From Suillus spraguei (lineage: Eukaryota > Basidiomycota > Agaricomycetes > Boletales > Suillaceae), in the NCBI GenBank assembly GCA_016800925.1, contig JABCPU010000037.1, positions 124,001-188,000 on the forward strand: a stretch of 64,000 nt of DNA. The letters are read 5' to 3'. This document shows, piece by piece, positions 1 to 9,999 of this stretch. The number at the start of each line of letters is the position of its first letter. Within the stretch, counting starts at the first letter, position 1. Made by a program: the position numbers and the translations under genes. The notes below the pieces were generated by a model that saw nothing but the letters and a program-made list of their open reading frames with translations, ran no database searches and had not been told where the DNA came from.

Positions 1-1031
1 TGGTGGTGGTTGGGGTGGTTGGAGGTTGGCCACACGGTCTCGACTTTGTTGGAGAACTGTGTCGACTTGGCGTTCGATTTCGACCTGTAGGACATCGTAC
101 CACTGTACGGCATGGCCCAGACCGCGACGAAAGGGTTCCTGCACAAGTTCACCCTGAAATAGTTTAGTAACATTAATACAAGACAAATAGATCTTACCCG
201 TGCGTCAGTGACTTGAAACCCTCGGCGTGAATAGTGGGTTTTGAGCGCGGATGCCAGAGCGTTGATTGCATCACAAGAACGCTCAAAGAGTGCTCGATAA
301 AACGACAGTAGATCCACTGAGACTGCCATACGAGGTTGTGAAGGTGAAGTAGGGAATAACCCATGATGAAGGAGGACCTGCGCAAGGCTGGAGCATTCGC
401 AGCTCAGTACGTCGATTGATACAAATCCTGTTGACATTGCACTCGTTAGATTAGGCAATAGGAAAAAATGTAAGTACTTGCTATCGAAGAATAAACACAA
501 CATATTCGTCCTTTTATGAGCGCATGTGTGAGTCCCGCATGCTGAGATCACATCGTGAGTTTTCTCCAAGGCTTGCCCAAGAGTTCGAGCATAATAACTC
601 AATTGCGGGTCAACGAGGGTGGGTATAAGCTTCTGCCAGTTGGCGTATAATGTATCTGTCGATTTATCGGGGAGAATGCGCCGCTTGCGTGGACTTGTCT
701 CTATGTCTGTGAGCCTATCAGAAGAGACTTCCTCCGACATTTGGTCTTCAGCGCCTGTGAAATCAAAATTGTGCGTGTTCATGTTGTCTGCTTCACCAGA
801 GGGACCACCCAGTGTGGTACGAGGAGAACACAATGTTTGGGATGATGTAGGATCCATGAGGCGTTGCATTTGAGCAAGTAGATGACGACGCTTGAGTTCC
901 GCGCCAGGCAATGCCACGAGTGTTTGCGTTTTCCTCTTGTCTCTGGCTTTCCTCGGACTTACAAAGTGTTGCCCGAGGCCAGAGCATACGAGTTGAGCTT
1001 TACGAGTGTTCCGGGAGTTAGTTAGAGTCAT
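1..1031 (-). CDS. KDZ transposase, N-terminal CxC1 part (runs off left edge)
   Basis: Coding exons read on the minus strand are 1031-198 and 153-1 (open at the window edge). The intron at 197-154 has a GTAAGA donor, a TACTAAAC-like branch site and a TTTCAG acceptor, and the frame is kept across it (834 nt in exon 1). The first ~130 residues are basic and low-complexity. The rest matches, from memory, the CxC1 cysteine-cluster domain fused to KDZ (Kyakuja-Dileera-Zisupton) transposases: a block with Cys-Gly-Thr-His-Thr-Cys, then a D-V-L-S-C-E-C block, an R-R-G-F block, and E-P-F-R-R-G-L-G-H-A-V-Q-W-Y-D after the intron. KDZ enzymes mobilise DNA transposons. The catalytic domain lies outside the window, so activity cannot be judged. 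The frame has no stop over ~330 codons, so this is either intact or young. The first ATG of the open frame was taken as the start. Confidence 0.85.
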   Translation of the reverse strand, partial: MTLTNSRNTRKAQLVCSGLGQHFVSPRKARDKRKTQTLVALPGAELKRRHLLAQMQRLMDPTSSQTLCSPRTTLGGPSGEADNMNTHNFDFTGAEDQMSEEVSSDRLTDIETSPRKRRILPDKSTDTLYANWQKLIPTLVDPQLSYYARTLGQALEKTHDVISACGTHTCAHKRTNMLCLFFDSKYLHFFLLPNLTSAMSTGFVSIDVLSCECSSLAQVLLHHGLFPTSPSQPRMAVSVDLLSFYRALFERSCDAINALASALKTHYSRRGFQVTDARVRSICLVLMLLNYFRVNLCRNPFVAVWAMPYSGTMSYRSKSNAKSTQFSNKVETVWPTSNHPNHH

Positions 1032-1431
1032 GGAGAGAAGATCTGCATGCGTACGATGCCTACAGAAAAACTTGTACTGAGTACATTAATTTGTATGCGA
1101 TACATAAATGGACACATACCAAGGATACCTCCAGAGCCTACTAGACGATCCTACCAGACTATTATCCATACCACGCGAGCCTACAAATGAACTGCCAGAG
1201 CCTACAAAACAAAGTGCGGGAGGCGCCGTAGGTACGCAGGAAGGGCAGGAGGCAAAATTACATGTAAGCTATTTTTAGATCGGAGGGTAGGTGGGTCTCG
1301 CAGATAGGTTTCCCACAACATAATAACCGGGTCTCAAAGACCCTTTATAGGCACCGAAAAGTGTTGCCTGAGGTGGAAAAGACACCCCCCGCACATAGTA
1401 TATTCATGCATCCAGCTACATATTGTACGTA
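1032..1431. other. Flank upstream of the KDZ gene, no gene seen
   Basis: This stretch lies between the KDZ start codon and a LINE tail. It contains short direct repeats of a GAGCCTAC motif (about 1134-1203) and a C-rich run, but no coding signal that I trust. It probably holds the KDZ promoter and one terminus of that transposon. I could not define the terminal repeat because the other end is outside the window. Confidence 0.4.
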
Positions 1432-1502
1432 TTGTCTACTATAGGGCCTCGCCCCAACGGACAATAAACAAGAACACAAAAAAAAAAAAAAAAAAAAAAA
1501 CT
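1432..1502 (+). mobile_element. LINE 3' tail fragment with poly(A)
   Basis: The segment reads GGGCCTCGCCCCAACGGACA, then ATAAACAAG and a run of about 22 A. Almost the same words, in reverse orientation and followed by poly(T), end the LINE at 15994-17914. It is therefore the 3' end of a severely 5'-truncated LINE copy inserted in plus orientation. The 5' boundary and target duplication could not be fixed. Confidence 0.75.
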
Positions 1503-2243
1503 AAGTGTACAGTTTGGCTCTATGTTAATTCTACACCTAGCATCAAGTCTAAATTTGAAGTCGTTCGAGTTGGCCTATGACCCGCAGAAAACGGGTGTTT
1601 TGCCCTTGCGCACCTGTCGTGCCAGTTGACAATCAAAGCCCCTTGAGCCCGAGTGACCATTGGCGCCGAGATGACCATATTGTGATTGCCCTAGTCTTCT
1701 TTCATGTGAAGCACCGTCCTGCAATGACTCCCAGTGATTCAGTATCGCACATACGAGTATTGATCGAGTCTTACTCACTTCTCACTGGAGATTCTGACTC
1801 ACTAACACAACGGCGGGCCATGAGTTTCACGGTGTAACTACAATCTGACTAGGTAGGGACTCTGGAGTTCTGGGGTGCTGCACAATGTGATCGGACGGCG
1901 TCGTCCTCAAGTTGCTAGTAAGTCTCCGCCATAGTTGAAGCACAGAACATCACCCCGATTCCATGACTATCCCTGCTCTTATCGTGATTGCACTTGCGGA
2001 GTGAACGCTTCTGAAAACCATGGCAACTTGAAGGTTCCAAAAATCCAGTGTGCGCCACAATTGAGCTTACTCCAGGTGCCGTAGAGTGATGACGGCGCGA
2101 TGAGGCAAGATGCTTACTGCTCTAGCGTTCTTCCTTGCCCCTCGGGATGTTTTAAAATTCGTCCTGAAACAATATGAAACAATATGATTTTTTGGTGGAT
2201 ACAAATGTCGAATCTTGGTATTGTTTTTCCTATACCAATCATC
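1503..2243. other. Intergenic stretch, nothing recognised
   Basis: Short open frames occur on both strands but overlap each other and lack any motif, intron structure or homology that I recognise. The stretch lies downstream of a LINE tail and downstream of the pyrroline-5-carboxylate dehydrogenase relic. Confidence 0.4.
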
Positions 2244-3440
2244 TCAAATTAAGTTCGATGGGTATTTAAAGGCATTCAGGCGCACAAAGATCTCATTTAT
2301 GCTTCTCGCCGAAACGAACCGATAGAAGATGCTAATAACTCCCAATTTTGTCGTTGGTCCCACTTGCTCGTGCTCTTTCGAAGGGTTGTCGACCCACAGC
2401 CGCGTCAGTACATGCCTCGTTGTAATAGACATTACCGGCAGCATTGCGTGGCTTGTCTGTATGGCAGTTATTCGGAAGGGTTTTGCGGTCTGCGGCGAAG
2501 TTGGAAAAGTACTTATTGGTCAACGCATGTTGCGGAGACCCTGCAACTGACATAGAGCTGGTCAGTGCATAAGGCGAGGTGCTGTTGATGAGTCCCAGAG
2601 TCTTCACGCCGCCGCACTCATAGACCTGAAAGGTTGTTAGTACATCTTTTTTGAACACAACCGTTACAATGATAGGACCAAATATTTCTTCTTTCATCGT
2701 GATTGAGTCAAGATCTTTAATTAGAATGATGGTAGGCTGTATGAAGTAGCGCTCCAAGTCATCACTTGTACGATCATGAGAAAAGTCACGGGTGGGTCAT
2801 GCTATCCACCTTAACGGTGCCTCGATAAGAACCCCCCTTCTGCATCCTTGGCTTTCTTGGCGAAGCCCATTATTTTGTCATAAGCGAGACGACCTCTGCG
2901 ATATAACTTGATGACCAGTACGCAGTTCGATGCATAGAAACGGAAACGCACATAATAAATCTCATATTCTGATGGTGACCCGACTTTGATCTTCACAACC
3001 TCAGACAGGGGTAGATGTTTCAATCCAAAGAACCAAAGAAGAAACATATAGCTGTGACAACACAGGATATTTGTCCTGTACACACGCCTGTCAATCTTGT
3101 GCGTTATTCGTGCACACGATATACGTACCTTGATACTCAGAGCCTCCTCGAATGCTTTGCAAAACTGCATTCCGGATCTCAGCTGATTTGTGGCTGACAT
3201 GAAGGCTCTTGCCTCCTGTGCCGTCGACGATTTTTGGATACCCTTGGTGCTTGTCTAGGTTTGTGTGAACGTCTTTCCATAGCTTCTAAGATGCTGCCTA
3301 CGAAGAGGAGTGCAGCAAAGCTGGGGTACGATATCGCCTATGCGACGACTCTTCTGCAGTGAAGGTAGCCTGCAAACGCACAGGATGACACCAGCTTGAA
3401 CACTGGTCTCCGCGAGAATCTGGTGGACCAAGTAGTTGGA
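2244..3440 (-). pseudogene. Delta-1-pyrroline-5-carboxylate dehydrogenase remnant
   Basis: Blocks in several frames on the minus strand match the C-terminal two thirds of mitochondrial P5C dehydrogenase, the aldehyde dehydrogenase that turns pyrroline-5-carboxylate into glutamate in proline catabolism. In order: S-N-Y-L-V-H-Q-I (about 3430), K-L-W-K-D with G-G-K (about 3260), S-E-V-V-K-I-K-V-G (about 2990), A-Y-D-K-I-M-G-F (about 2880), Y-F-I-Q-P-T and E-E-I-F-G-P (2750-2680), R-N-A-A-G-N-V-Y-Y-N-E (about 2430), A-R-A-S-G-T-N-D-K (about 2360), and the C-terminal F-Y-R-F-V-S-A-R-S-I block ending in a stop at 2244. Frameshifts separate the blocks, and the region of the catalytic Cys is scrambled. 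This is a clear pseudogene of a host enzyme. The N-terminal third is missing or unrecognisable. Confidence 0.8.
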
Positions 3441-3803
3441 ATATGTAGCCGCAGGTGAATGTGTTCATCAACTCTTTACAGGAACTAAGAAACGACTCGT
3501 TCAGAACGTAAACACCTGAGTGACACCATCTAGACTCACAACTAGGACGTAATGATCGAACTTATAAATAGATCTGCCCAGTAAGTTCGGGCTTATCCAG
3601 TACCAATAGATCCAATTCGACTAAATCATTCTTTAAAAAAAGAGAGTATCATACACTCCAGGATGAGTGTGCTACTGAAGTTGTAAGTGTTCGTAATGTG
3701 CTTAAGCTAAGCGTTAATTTCAGTGGTTTTGCACGGATGCAGTGGCTTCCTCTCCCAACAAGCCCTTTTTGATTTTCGTGATACGAACTTGTAACGACGG
3801 TCA
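3441..3803. other. No gene recognised
   Basis: This stretch separates the P5C dehydrogenase relic from the duplicated knottin segment. I see no coding signal, only an A-rich run near 3635. Confidence 0.35.
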
Positions 3804-4558
3804 ATGATGCGTCTCTACAATCTGCTTCCTAGTCTTATTATTGACTGCTACCCTTGTCTCTTCTCGTCCAAATACTTTTTATTTGACACATTCTTTTCGA
3901 ACGCTGTCAACTCTGTCGTACAAAACACAAAGCAGCTCCATTCCTTCACAATGCAACTCAACCTGCGACCCTGTCATCGATGAAGTGAACGCTGTAATCT
4001 GTATCCATTGTCCTGTCCGTGTCATATGCTAACTCTCGTCCAGGTATGTCCCATAACCGCATGCTGCAAGCCTGCACCCAGTCTTGAAACAAGCTACTAC
4101 AGCTGCCTCTTATGCGTCTGCACTGCATTGAATGTTACAGATCGTACACAGGTACAAGCCGATCTAAACCGTAAGCTCAGCTTCACATTAGTAAAACAAA
4201 TCCAGGTCAATTACCTGATCAACTTGAATATATACACTAGAACTCTGTCTCTTGCTATGATAACGGCTTCCTTTTCCTGGTCAAAACCCGTCCTGTACTC
4301 TCTCAACTTCCTCTCCTGCTGGAACTTCTACCACTACCGGCACTTCACCTGTGTCTGTATCGTCACCTATATCCATCTCAAAGACTACTATTTTCAAGCA
4401 TTTCGCCCACTGTCTCAGGGACGTCGACCTCTGCCAATGGTACTACGACTTCGTCCACATCTACACCTACAACACCAGGTGCTGCGCTGGGGCTAAGCGC
4501 AGGAGAAAGCGGAATCTGGGCTTTGGCTGCTGCTGTTATAGGACTGACCATGCTGTGA
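3804..4558 (+). pseudogene. GPI-anchored Ser/Thr- and Cys-rich secreted protein, frameshifted
   Basis: The reconstructed layout is that of a fungal cell-surface protein. It has a hydrophobic signal-like N-terminus at 3804, a Cys-containing block Q-C-N-S-T-C-D-P-V, and an intron of about 50 bp (GTAATC donor, TGCTAAC branch site, CCAG acceptor near 4041). A second Cys-rich block follows (about 4042-4170), then a Ser/Thr-rich linker, and a C-terminus with a small-residue G-A-A site followed by a hydrophobic tail A-L-A-A-A-V-I-G-L just before the stop at 4556-4558, the classic GPI signal. At least two single-base frame changes are needed (near 3840 and near 4390), so it is broken. The GPI tail recurs inverted at 7709-7912. 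Function unknown; surface location is inferred from the architecture only. Confidence 0.6.
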
Positions 4559-6140
4559 AATAGCTGATTGGAGAAGCTACTGTACAATTTTCCTGCGATT
4601 CATATATTATTGTTGCATACTAACATAATACAGGTTGCAACTTCAGGTCTATAACCACGTATCAGTATATTCCAAAAACCAACGTCATTTAACGTTTTGT
4701 TTCACCTTGTTGTATCATTTTGCCTTATGACTTCACTCAAGAAGTTTTTGGGCTAGAAGTGACTTCTGCTAACGTGTAAATCTCACTCGCGTTGTTACAT
4801 GTTCAACGAATGGATTTGTCAGCTGATCACGCCTCACTATCTTTAGCATACCCCAAAGATGCCAATACGTCCCAGTCAACGTTCGATAAATACAGGCAGC
4901 TCGACTACTCTCTTCGAGTAGATCCCGGCACACACAGCGCAGAGTGTCTCCATGTTATCTTTGAGATGCTCAGGACTCTGGTTGAGGGGACGCCTATTAA
5001 CGCCTATGGTACGTTGCACATTTTTGTAGAACTGAAGAGTTTAACTCTGATGGTTTTTGTGACAGCGTGCCTATTAGTTTTCATACTCTCTGGACAGATT
5101 GTCGTTTGTAGTGGCGATGGCCCGTCACTTGCCAGTCCCAGACTCCGCTTATTTGTTTATTCTTATCACGGCCTTCTACTTTCCACTTTCCTGTCATCTT
5201 ACCACGCAGTTTTGATCACCTCGTCTATCAGTTCTCTCCTCAACTTTATTCTCTTATTTTTCAATACGTCAACACACTAAATACACGTGACGACTGTGAC
5301 GCGGCAGAATGCCAACGGTCATTATATATATTGGTTGATGTTTGTTTCTTCTCTCCTCAGTCTGTTACACGCACGACTGAGGGTATGTTCCCATTTATCG
5401 TTATATCTTTTCTCGCTAATAATCTACCTACGATAGATCTAACTCTGTCTAGGTATATATGTTAATATCAGTCTGTTACACGCACGACTGAGGATCTAAC
5501 TCTGTCTAGTTTTCACAAGTTGACACCCTGGTACTAAAGCACTCCTGCGGATACACCAAGCACGAAACAGTTCAGTAAATAGCAAGAAGTCTGGAAAATC
5601 AGCATGTAGTAGGAGAGAGATACATGACGGGTGCTAATACGACATTGAATCTTGAGTAAAATGACACCTGTTACTGCTGATCTTACTAGGACCTCGAATT
5701 CGTGGCTTCAATCAATATCACGGCTATATATACAGGTGCTTGGAGGCCTAAGTTGAGGACGACGTGATTGAGAGTGAGTCTATTATAAGTGGTCCGTATA
5801 CAGTAATTACACATTACCTGTCCTATGGCTCTTTTAATGTCCTGAATATAGGTGGGGAACGTGGCGCCCATGTCCAGACAACGATCCTCACTTGGACGAC
5901 CAGGACCGGGTCTTCTTACCTACAGGGATCTTGTTCTTCTGTCTCACCATAAAATACTGGGAGTAGTCGAGTCAAATTCGAGGTCTGCTGGCATTAATTG
6001 CAAATAGCACCTGTTGAAGGTTAGAATAGTATTCAGGACAAAAAGCAAGCCGTTTTGCTACCATACCCATTCAAATTTATCTCCGATATTCCATATCATA
6101 TCTCACGAATAACGTGTCTCAGGTGGAAGCTTTAGTACAT

Positions 6141-6290
6141 GTGAGTACGAGTGGTTTTATCAAGGATTTATTGACTCACCGTCGGCGTGGTAGCCATCCT
6201 ACGTATATATATGCGTGAGATCAGATGAGCTACAGCGAGTAGCGTTTCTGCGTCCCATTGGTGCAACGCAGTTGATAGAACAACGCATGA
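6141..6290 (+). pseudogene. Decayed tandem paralogue of the knottin gene (intron and last exon)
   Basis: GTGAGTACGAGT followed by TTGACTCACCGTCGGCGTGG and a downstream GAGCTAC stretch parallels, base for base in long runs, the intron, last exon and 3' flank of the intact gene at 6613-6760. The first exon with the cysteines is no longer recognisable upstream. The same relic sits at the same place in the other copies (about 9300-9410, 47850-47890, 50520-50600), so a tandem duplication of the gene came before the spread of the segment. Confidence 0.65.
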
Positions 6291-6383
6291 ACAGTTTGTT
6301 ACGCGATGCGAAGGCTTGCGTCACAAATTTTCGTCAGCTATCTGCTGGCAGGGCAAATGTCGTCTGTCTGTTATAAGTTCTGG

Positions 6384-6390
6384 TATAAAA
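6384..6390 (+). promoter_or_regulatory. TATA box of knottin gene copy 1
   Basis: TATAAAA followed by GGACTCC lies 40 bp before the ATG at 6430. The same TATAAAAGGA words occur at the same distance upstream of the copies at 9117 and 50293; the copy at 44615 has CATAAAAGG instead. Conservation of this spot in all copies supports a real core promoter. Confidence 0.7.
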
Positions 6391-6429
6391 GGACTCCTTC
6401 CTACGGATTTATTTCTAAGAACACAAATA

Positions 6430-6714
6430 ATGCGTCCCTCCTTCCAAGTCGCCCTCTCTGTTATTGCTGCTTTGACAGTGTCTATGACTGTCAGTGCTGA
6501 CAGTCAATGCACTGCGCCTGGCGCCTATTGCACGATGGATAAAGATGAGTGCTGCTCTGGCTTTACATGCGTGCCAAAGTTGTCCATACCATTATATAAT
6601 GAAGGCCCAACGGTGAGTATGAGTAGTTTCATCCAGGATCTGTTGACTCACCGGCGTGGTAGACAGAAACCACCGTATATAAGTGTGATATCGAGATGGC
6701 ATGAGCTACGGTAA
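6430..6714 (+). CDS. Knottin-like small secreted protein, copy 1 (last Cys lost)
   Basis: The exons are 6430-6612 and 6667-6714. The intron of 54 bp has a GTGAGT donor, a TTGACTCAC branch-like site and a GACAG acceptor. The product is ~76 aa with a basic start, a hydrophobic signal peptide of ~23 residues ending in V-S-A, and a mature part with cysteines spaced C-x6-C-x6-C-C-x4-C. That is the order seen in inhibitor-cystine-knot (knottin) peptides. The sixth cysteine expected in exon 2 is a serine here (AGT where the sister copies have TGT), so the third disulfide could not form in this copy. A TATA box lies 40 bp upstream. Secretion and knot fold are inferred from the pattern. No function is known to me, and nothing shows that it is toxic or an effector. 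Confidence 0.7.
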   Translation: MRPSFQVALSVIAALTVSMTVSADSQCTAPGAYCTMDKDECCSGFTCVPKLSIPLYNEGPTVSMSSFIQDLLTHRRGRQKPPYISVISRWHELR

Positions 6715-7019
6715 GCTATGTTTCTGCTTTCTCGTTGGTGCAATGTGGTTAATGGCACCGCATGTAAATAGTTTGTGGTGGAACACTTGCTTCTGCCCAA
6801 ATTTTACTGGTGCTCGAGCAACAAAAATTTCAGGATAGAAAAAATTTAAAAACCGTGAATGTATGACTTGTGACTGAATAAAAGACCAAGAGTGGGCCTA
6901 ACTCTTGCATAGTTGGGTTGTGTCAGGCGCAAACATCCCGCCCGTTGAATCTGTCGAAAGACATAGAAGGAGCGGGCGAGCGGAGGGTTTGCATGCATTG
7001 GTCAGTTAGCGGGACAAAT

Positions 7020-7925
7020 TTTTAGTGTGTTGATGTGTTGAAAAATAAGAGAATAAATTTGAGGAGAAAACTGATAGACGAGGTGGCATGGATAATCAAA
7101 ACTGCATGGCAAGATGACAGGAAAGTGGAAGGAGAAGGCCGTGATAAGATAAGTGACGGGTCACTGCCACTACAAATGACAGTCTGTCCAGAGAGTATGA
7201 AAACTAATAGGCACACTGTCACAAAACCATCAGAGTTGAACTTTTCAGTTCGACAAAAATGCGCAACGTACCACAGGCGTTAATAGGCTTCCCCTCAACC
7301 AGAGTCCTGAGCATCTCAAAGATAATATGGAGACACTCTGCGCTGTATGCCTCGAGATCTACTAGAAGAGAGTGGTCGAGCTGCCTGTATTTGTCGAACG
7401 TTGACTAGGACTCATTGGCATCTTTGGGGTTAAGGCATGATCAGATAACGAATGCATTCGTTGAACATGTAACAATGCGAGTGAGATTTACACATTAGCA
7501 GAAGTCACTTTTAGCCTAAAATTTTCTTGAGTGATATCATAAGGCAAAGTGATATAACAAGGCGAGAGAAAATGTTAAACGATGTTGGTTTTTGGAATCC
7601 ACTGATATGATGTGGTTATAGATAGGTTGCGATCTGTCTTATGTTAGTAAGCAATGACAACATATGAATCGCAGAAAAATTGTACAGTAGCTTCTCCAAT
7701 CAGCTATTTCACAGCATGGTCAATCCTATAACAGCAGCAGCCAAAGCCCAGATTCCGCTTTCTCCTGCGCTTAGCCCCAGCGCAGCACCTGATGTTGTAG
7801 GTGTAGATGTGGACGAAGTCGTAGTACCATTGGCAGAGGTCGACGTCCCTGAGGCAGTGGGCGAAATGCTTGAAAATAGTAGTCTTTGAGATATAGGTGA
7901 CGATACAGACACAGGTGAAGTGCCG
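7020..7925 (-). repeat. Inverted partial copy of repeat Y (matches about 4375-5280)
   Basis: Read on the minus strand this stretch repeats, in order, the GPI tail, the exon-like segment with its GGTACGTTGC end and the hydrophobic spacer of 4375-5280. The two copies face each other around the knottin gene at 6430, giving a ~3.5-kb imperfect inverted repeat (4375-7925). Confidence 0.7.
7709..7912 (-). pseudogene. GPI-protein C-terminal fragment, second copy
   Basis: This 67-codon frame repeats the Ser/Thr-rich linker and the GPI-signal tail of the gene at 3804-4558, including the same hydrophobic end and stop. The upstream exons are absent. In this copy the linker and tail are in one frame, which shows that the break near 4390 in copy 1 is a real frameshift. 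Confidence 0.65.
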
Positions 7926-7989
7926 GTAACTAACTAATTCCTACAAACCCTCCGCTCGCCCGCTCCTTCTTTCGACAGATTCAACTGGC

Positions 7990-8560
7990 GGGATGTTTGT
8001 GCCTGAAACAACTCAACTGTGTTAGAGTTGGGGAATGACGGACTGTAGTGACTACCAATCGTCTACGGCCGGAAATAGCCGAAGTAACGCTTACCTTGAC
8101 CACCATCAGCCACCACCGCCTCAGCTCAGCACCGTCATCGTTCGCCGTCATCCCTTCATCGCATATAGGCCCTTAGTCCGTCTCTCGTCACCATCACCTT
8201 CTTAGCCGTCTAAAATGGTCAAAAACAACCTGCAGCTCTCGTTAACTCTCTGTCAAATACCATACCCCTTCCTGCGCCACTCACTCAGTTTTTCGCATTC
8301 TCTTTCATTCCCTCTCTACTCTACCCTGTCAGGCTCAGCGCCACCTCCTTCTGCCTCCGTCTTCACCTAATCGTTCGGCCTATCCATACCCGAGGACCCT
8401 TAGCGTTTCACAGTATAAAATAGCTCATGTACACTCGTTTCTACAGGCAATTAGATCAGTCTCACAGTCTCGTTATCGTCTCACACTCGTTATCCTCAGT
8501 ACCGTCAATATCTATCGTTTATCATCTCAGACTTATCATTCTACGTATCGCATAACTATC
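7990..8560. other. Repeat-derived spacer, no gene
   Basis: This is pyrimidine-rich sequence with no convincing frame. Part of it (about 8270-8450, with the word GAGGACCCTTA) recurs at about 10320-10480, so it belongs to another dispersed repeat or to a longer form of repeat Y. Confidence 0.4.
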
Positions 8561-9990
8561 GCTAACGATTGTCTAACTATTCAGCGCGCTTATACTTTAA
8601 ACAGGTCCCACACCCTACGAAACTCGCAGCCTGGAGCCTCAGTACTTCTTACATCACTCTCGATCTTTGGTTCAGTCACAAGTCATATATTCACTGCTGT
8701 TTTAAAATATTCATCTATCGCGAAATTTTCATCGCTCAAGCACCAGTACAATTTGTTCAGAAGCAAGTATTTCCGCAACAAACTATGCACATGCGGTGCC
8801 ATTAATCACATTGCACCAACGAGAAAGCAGAAATGTAACTTACCATAGCTCATTTGGGCTCACACAAATTTTCGATGGATTCTATCTACCACGCCGGTGA
8901 GTCAACAAATCCTGGATAAACTACTCATACTCACCACATTGCCTTCATCATCCCATTGTGAGACCAACTGTGGCACGCATTCATAGCCATGACAGCAATG
9001 ATTGTGAAAATCGCAAGCGATGTGAGCCTTATGGCATTGATGGTGAGCACCGACAACAGTCATAGACACTGTCAAAGCAGCAATAAAAGCGAGGACGACT
9101 CGGAAGGAGGGACGCATTATTTGTGTTCCTAGAAATAAATTGGTAGGAAGGAGTCCTTTTATACCATTCGGGGCAGAACTTATAATAGACAGGCGACATT
9201 TGCCCTGCCAGCAGATGTCTGAGGAATCTTGTGAAGTAAGCCTTCGCATCGTGTAACAAACTACTCATGTGTTGTTCTATCAACTGCGCTGCACCAATGG
9301 GGCGCAGAGGCGCTACTCACTGTAGCTCATCTGATCACACACACACACACATACGTAGAATAGCTACCACGCTGGCGGTGAGTCAATAAACCCTTCATAA
9401 AATCACTCATACTCACATGTACTCAACCTTCTACCTAAGACACGTTATTCGTGAGATATGATACGGAATATATTTGGACGCGCATGGTAGGAGGACGGCT
9501 TGCTTTTTGTCCTGAATAATATTACGAAATTTCCCTATTTGTAATTAATGCCAGCAGACCTCGAATTTGACTAGACTATTCCCGGTATTTTATGGTGAGA
9601 CAGAAGAACAAGACCACTGTAGGTAAGGAGGCCTGGTCCTGGTCATCCATGTGAGGATCGTTGTCATTGTCTGGACATGGGGATCACGCTCCCCCACCTA
9701 TATTCGGGGGTCCTAGAAAAGCCGTAGGACAGACAACGTGTATACGGACCATAATGATGGACTCACTTTCAATCACGCGGTCCTCAACTTCCTCCAAGCA
9801 CCTGTATATATAGTTGTAATATTGCTCGAAGCCACAACTTCGGCATCCTCGTAACACCAGCAGCAATAGTTGTGTCGATTTAACGTCGTATCAATACCCC
9901 GTCTTGAATCTCTCTAGGACTCACATGCTAATTTTCCAGACCTCTTGCTATTTACTGCATTTTTTCGCGCGTGGCGTATCCGCAGGACTG
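8560..9990 (-). repeat. Repeat Y, copy 2 (knottin and upstream block, inverted)
   Basis: The minus strand here repeats 5560-6900 of copy 1, including the block with GGACAAAAAGCAAGCC, the relic knottin exon, a (CA)n run inside that relic (about 9340-9352), and the knottin gene at 8840-9117. Confidence 0.7.
8840..9117 (-). CDS. Knottin-like small secreted protein, copy 2
   Basis: The exons on the minus strand are 9117-8935 and 8881-8840. The intron of 53 bp has a GTGAGT donor and a GATAG acceptor. The signal peptide is like copy 1. The mature region has all six cysteines, spaced C-x6-C-x5-C-C-x4-C-x19-C, the last one coming from exon 2. This copy is the most divergent in the loops (His-rich: several His between the cysteines) while the cysteines, intron position and C-terminal N-E-L are kept. 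That is the pattern expected if the fold is constrained and the loops are free. TATAAAAGG lies upstream on the minus strand. Function unknown. Confidence 0.75.
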
Positions 9991-9999
9991 CCTTAGTAC

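Larger units (their letters stand above)
3700..6980 (+). repeat. Segmental repeat Y, copy 1 (carries GPI-protein and knottin genes)
   Basis: This ~3.2-kb block recurs, whole or in parts and partly inverted, at 7020-7925, 8560-9990, 43380-44836 with 47853-48480, and 49950-51021. From left to right copy 1 has a broken GPI-anchored protein gene, a conserved exon-like piece (about 4800-5012) ending in a GGTACGTTGC splice donor, a hydrophobic spacer frame, a block with an old knottin 3' end (6141-6290), a live-looking knottin gene (6430-6714), and a tail with the motif GAGCGGGCGAGCGGAGGG (6971-6988). No terminal inverted repeats, LTRs or transposase were found, so how it spread is unknown. It may be segmental duplication or a non-autonomous element. 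Confidence 0.7.

Noticed and set aside
1575..1837. Two overlapping open frames on opposite strands.
   Set aside because: Antiparallel overlap, no motif, no intron logic; chance frames.
4792..5280. A 162-codon frame as an intact gene.
   Set aside because: Only the first ~70 codons are conserved between copies, ending at a splice-donor-like site, and sister copies have stops there; treated as an exon-like relic in repeat Y.
7022..7222. A 66-codon frame with a hydrophobic start that could be a small membrane protein, also seen at about 5060-5280 and 43797-44040.
   Set aside because: The copies differ by frame changes and lack a common start; the hydrophobicity comes from pyrimidine-rich sequence. 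Kept only as part of repeat Y.
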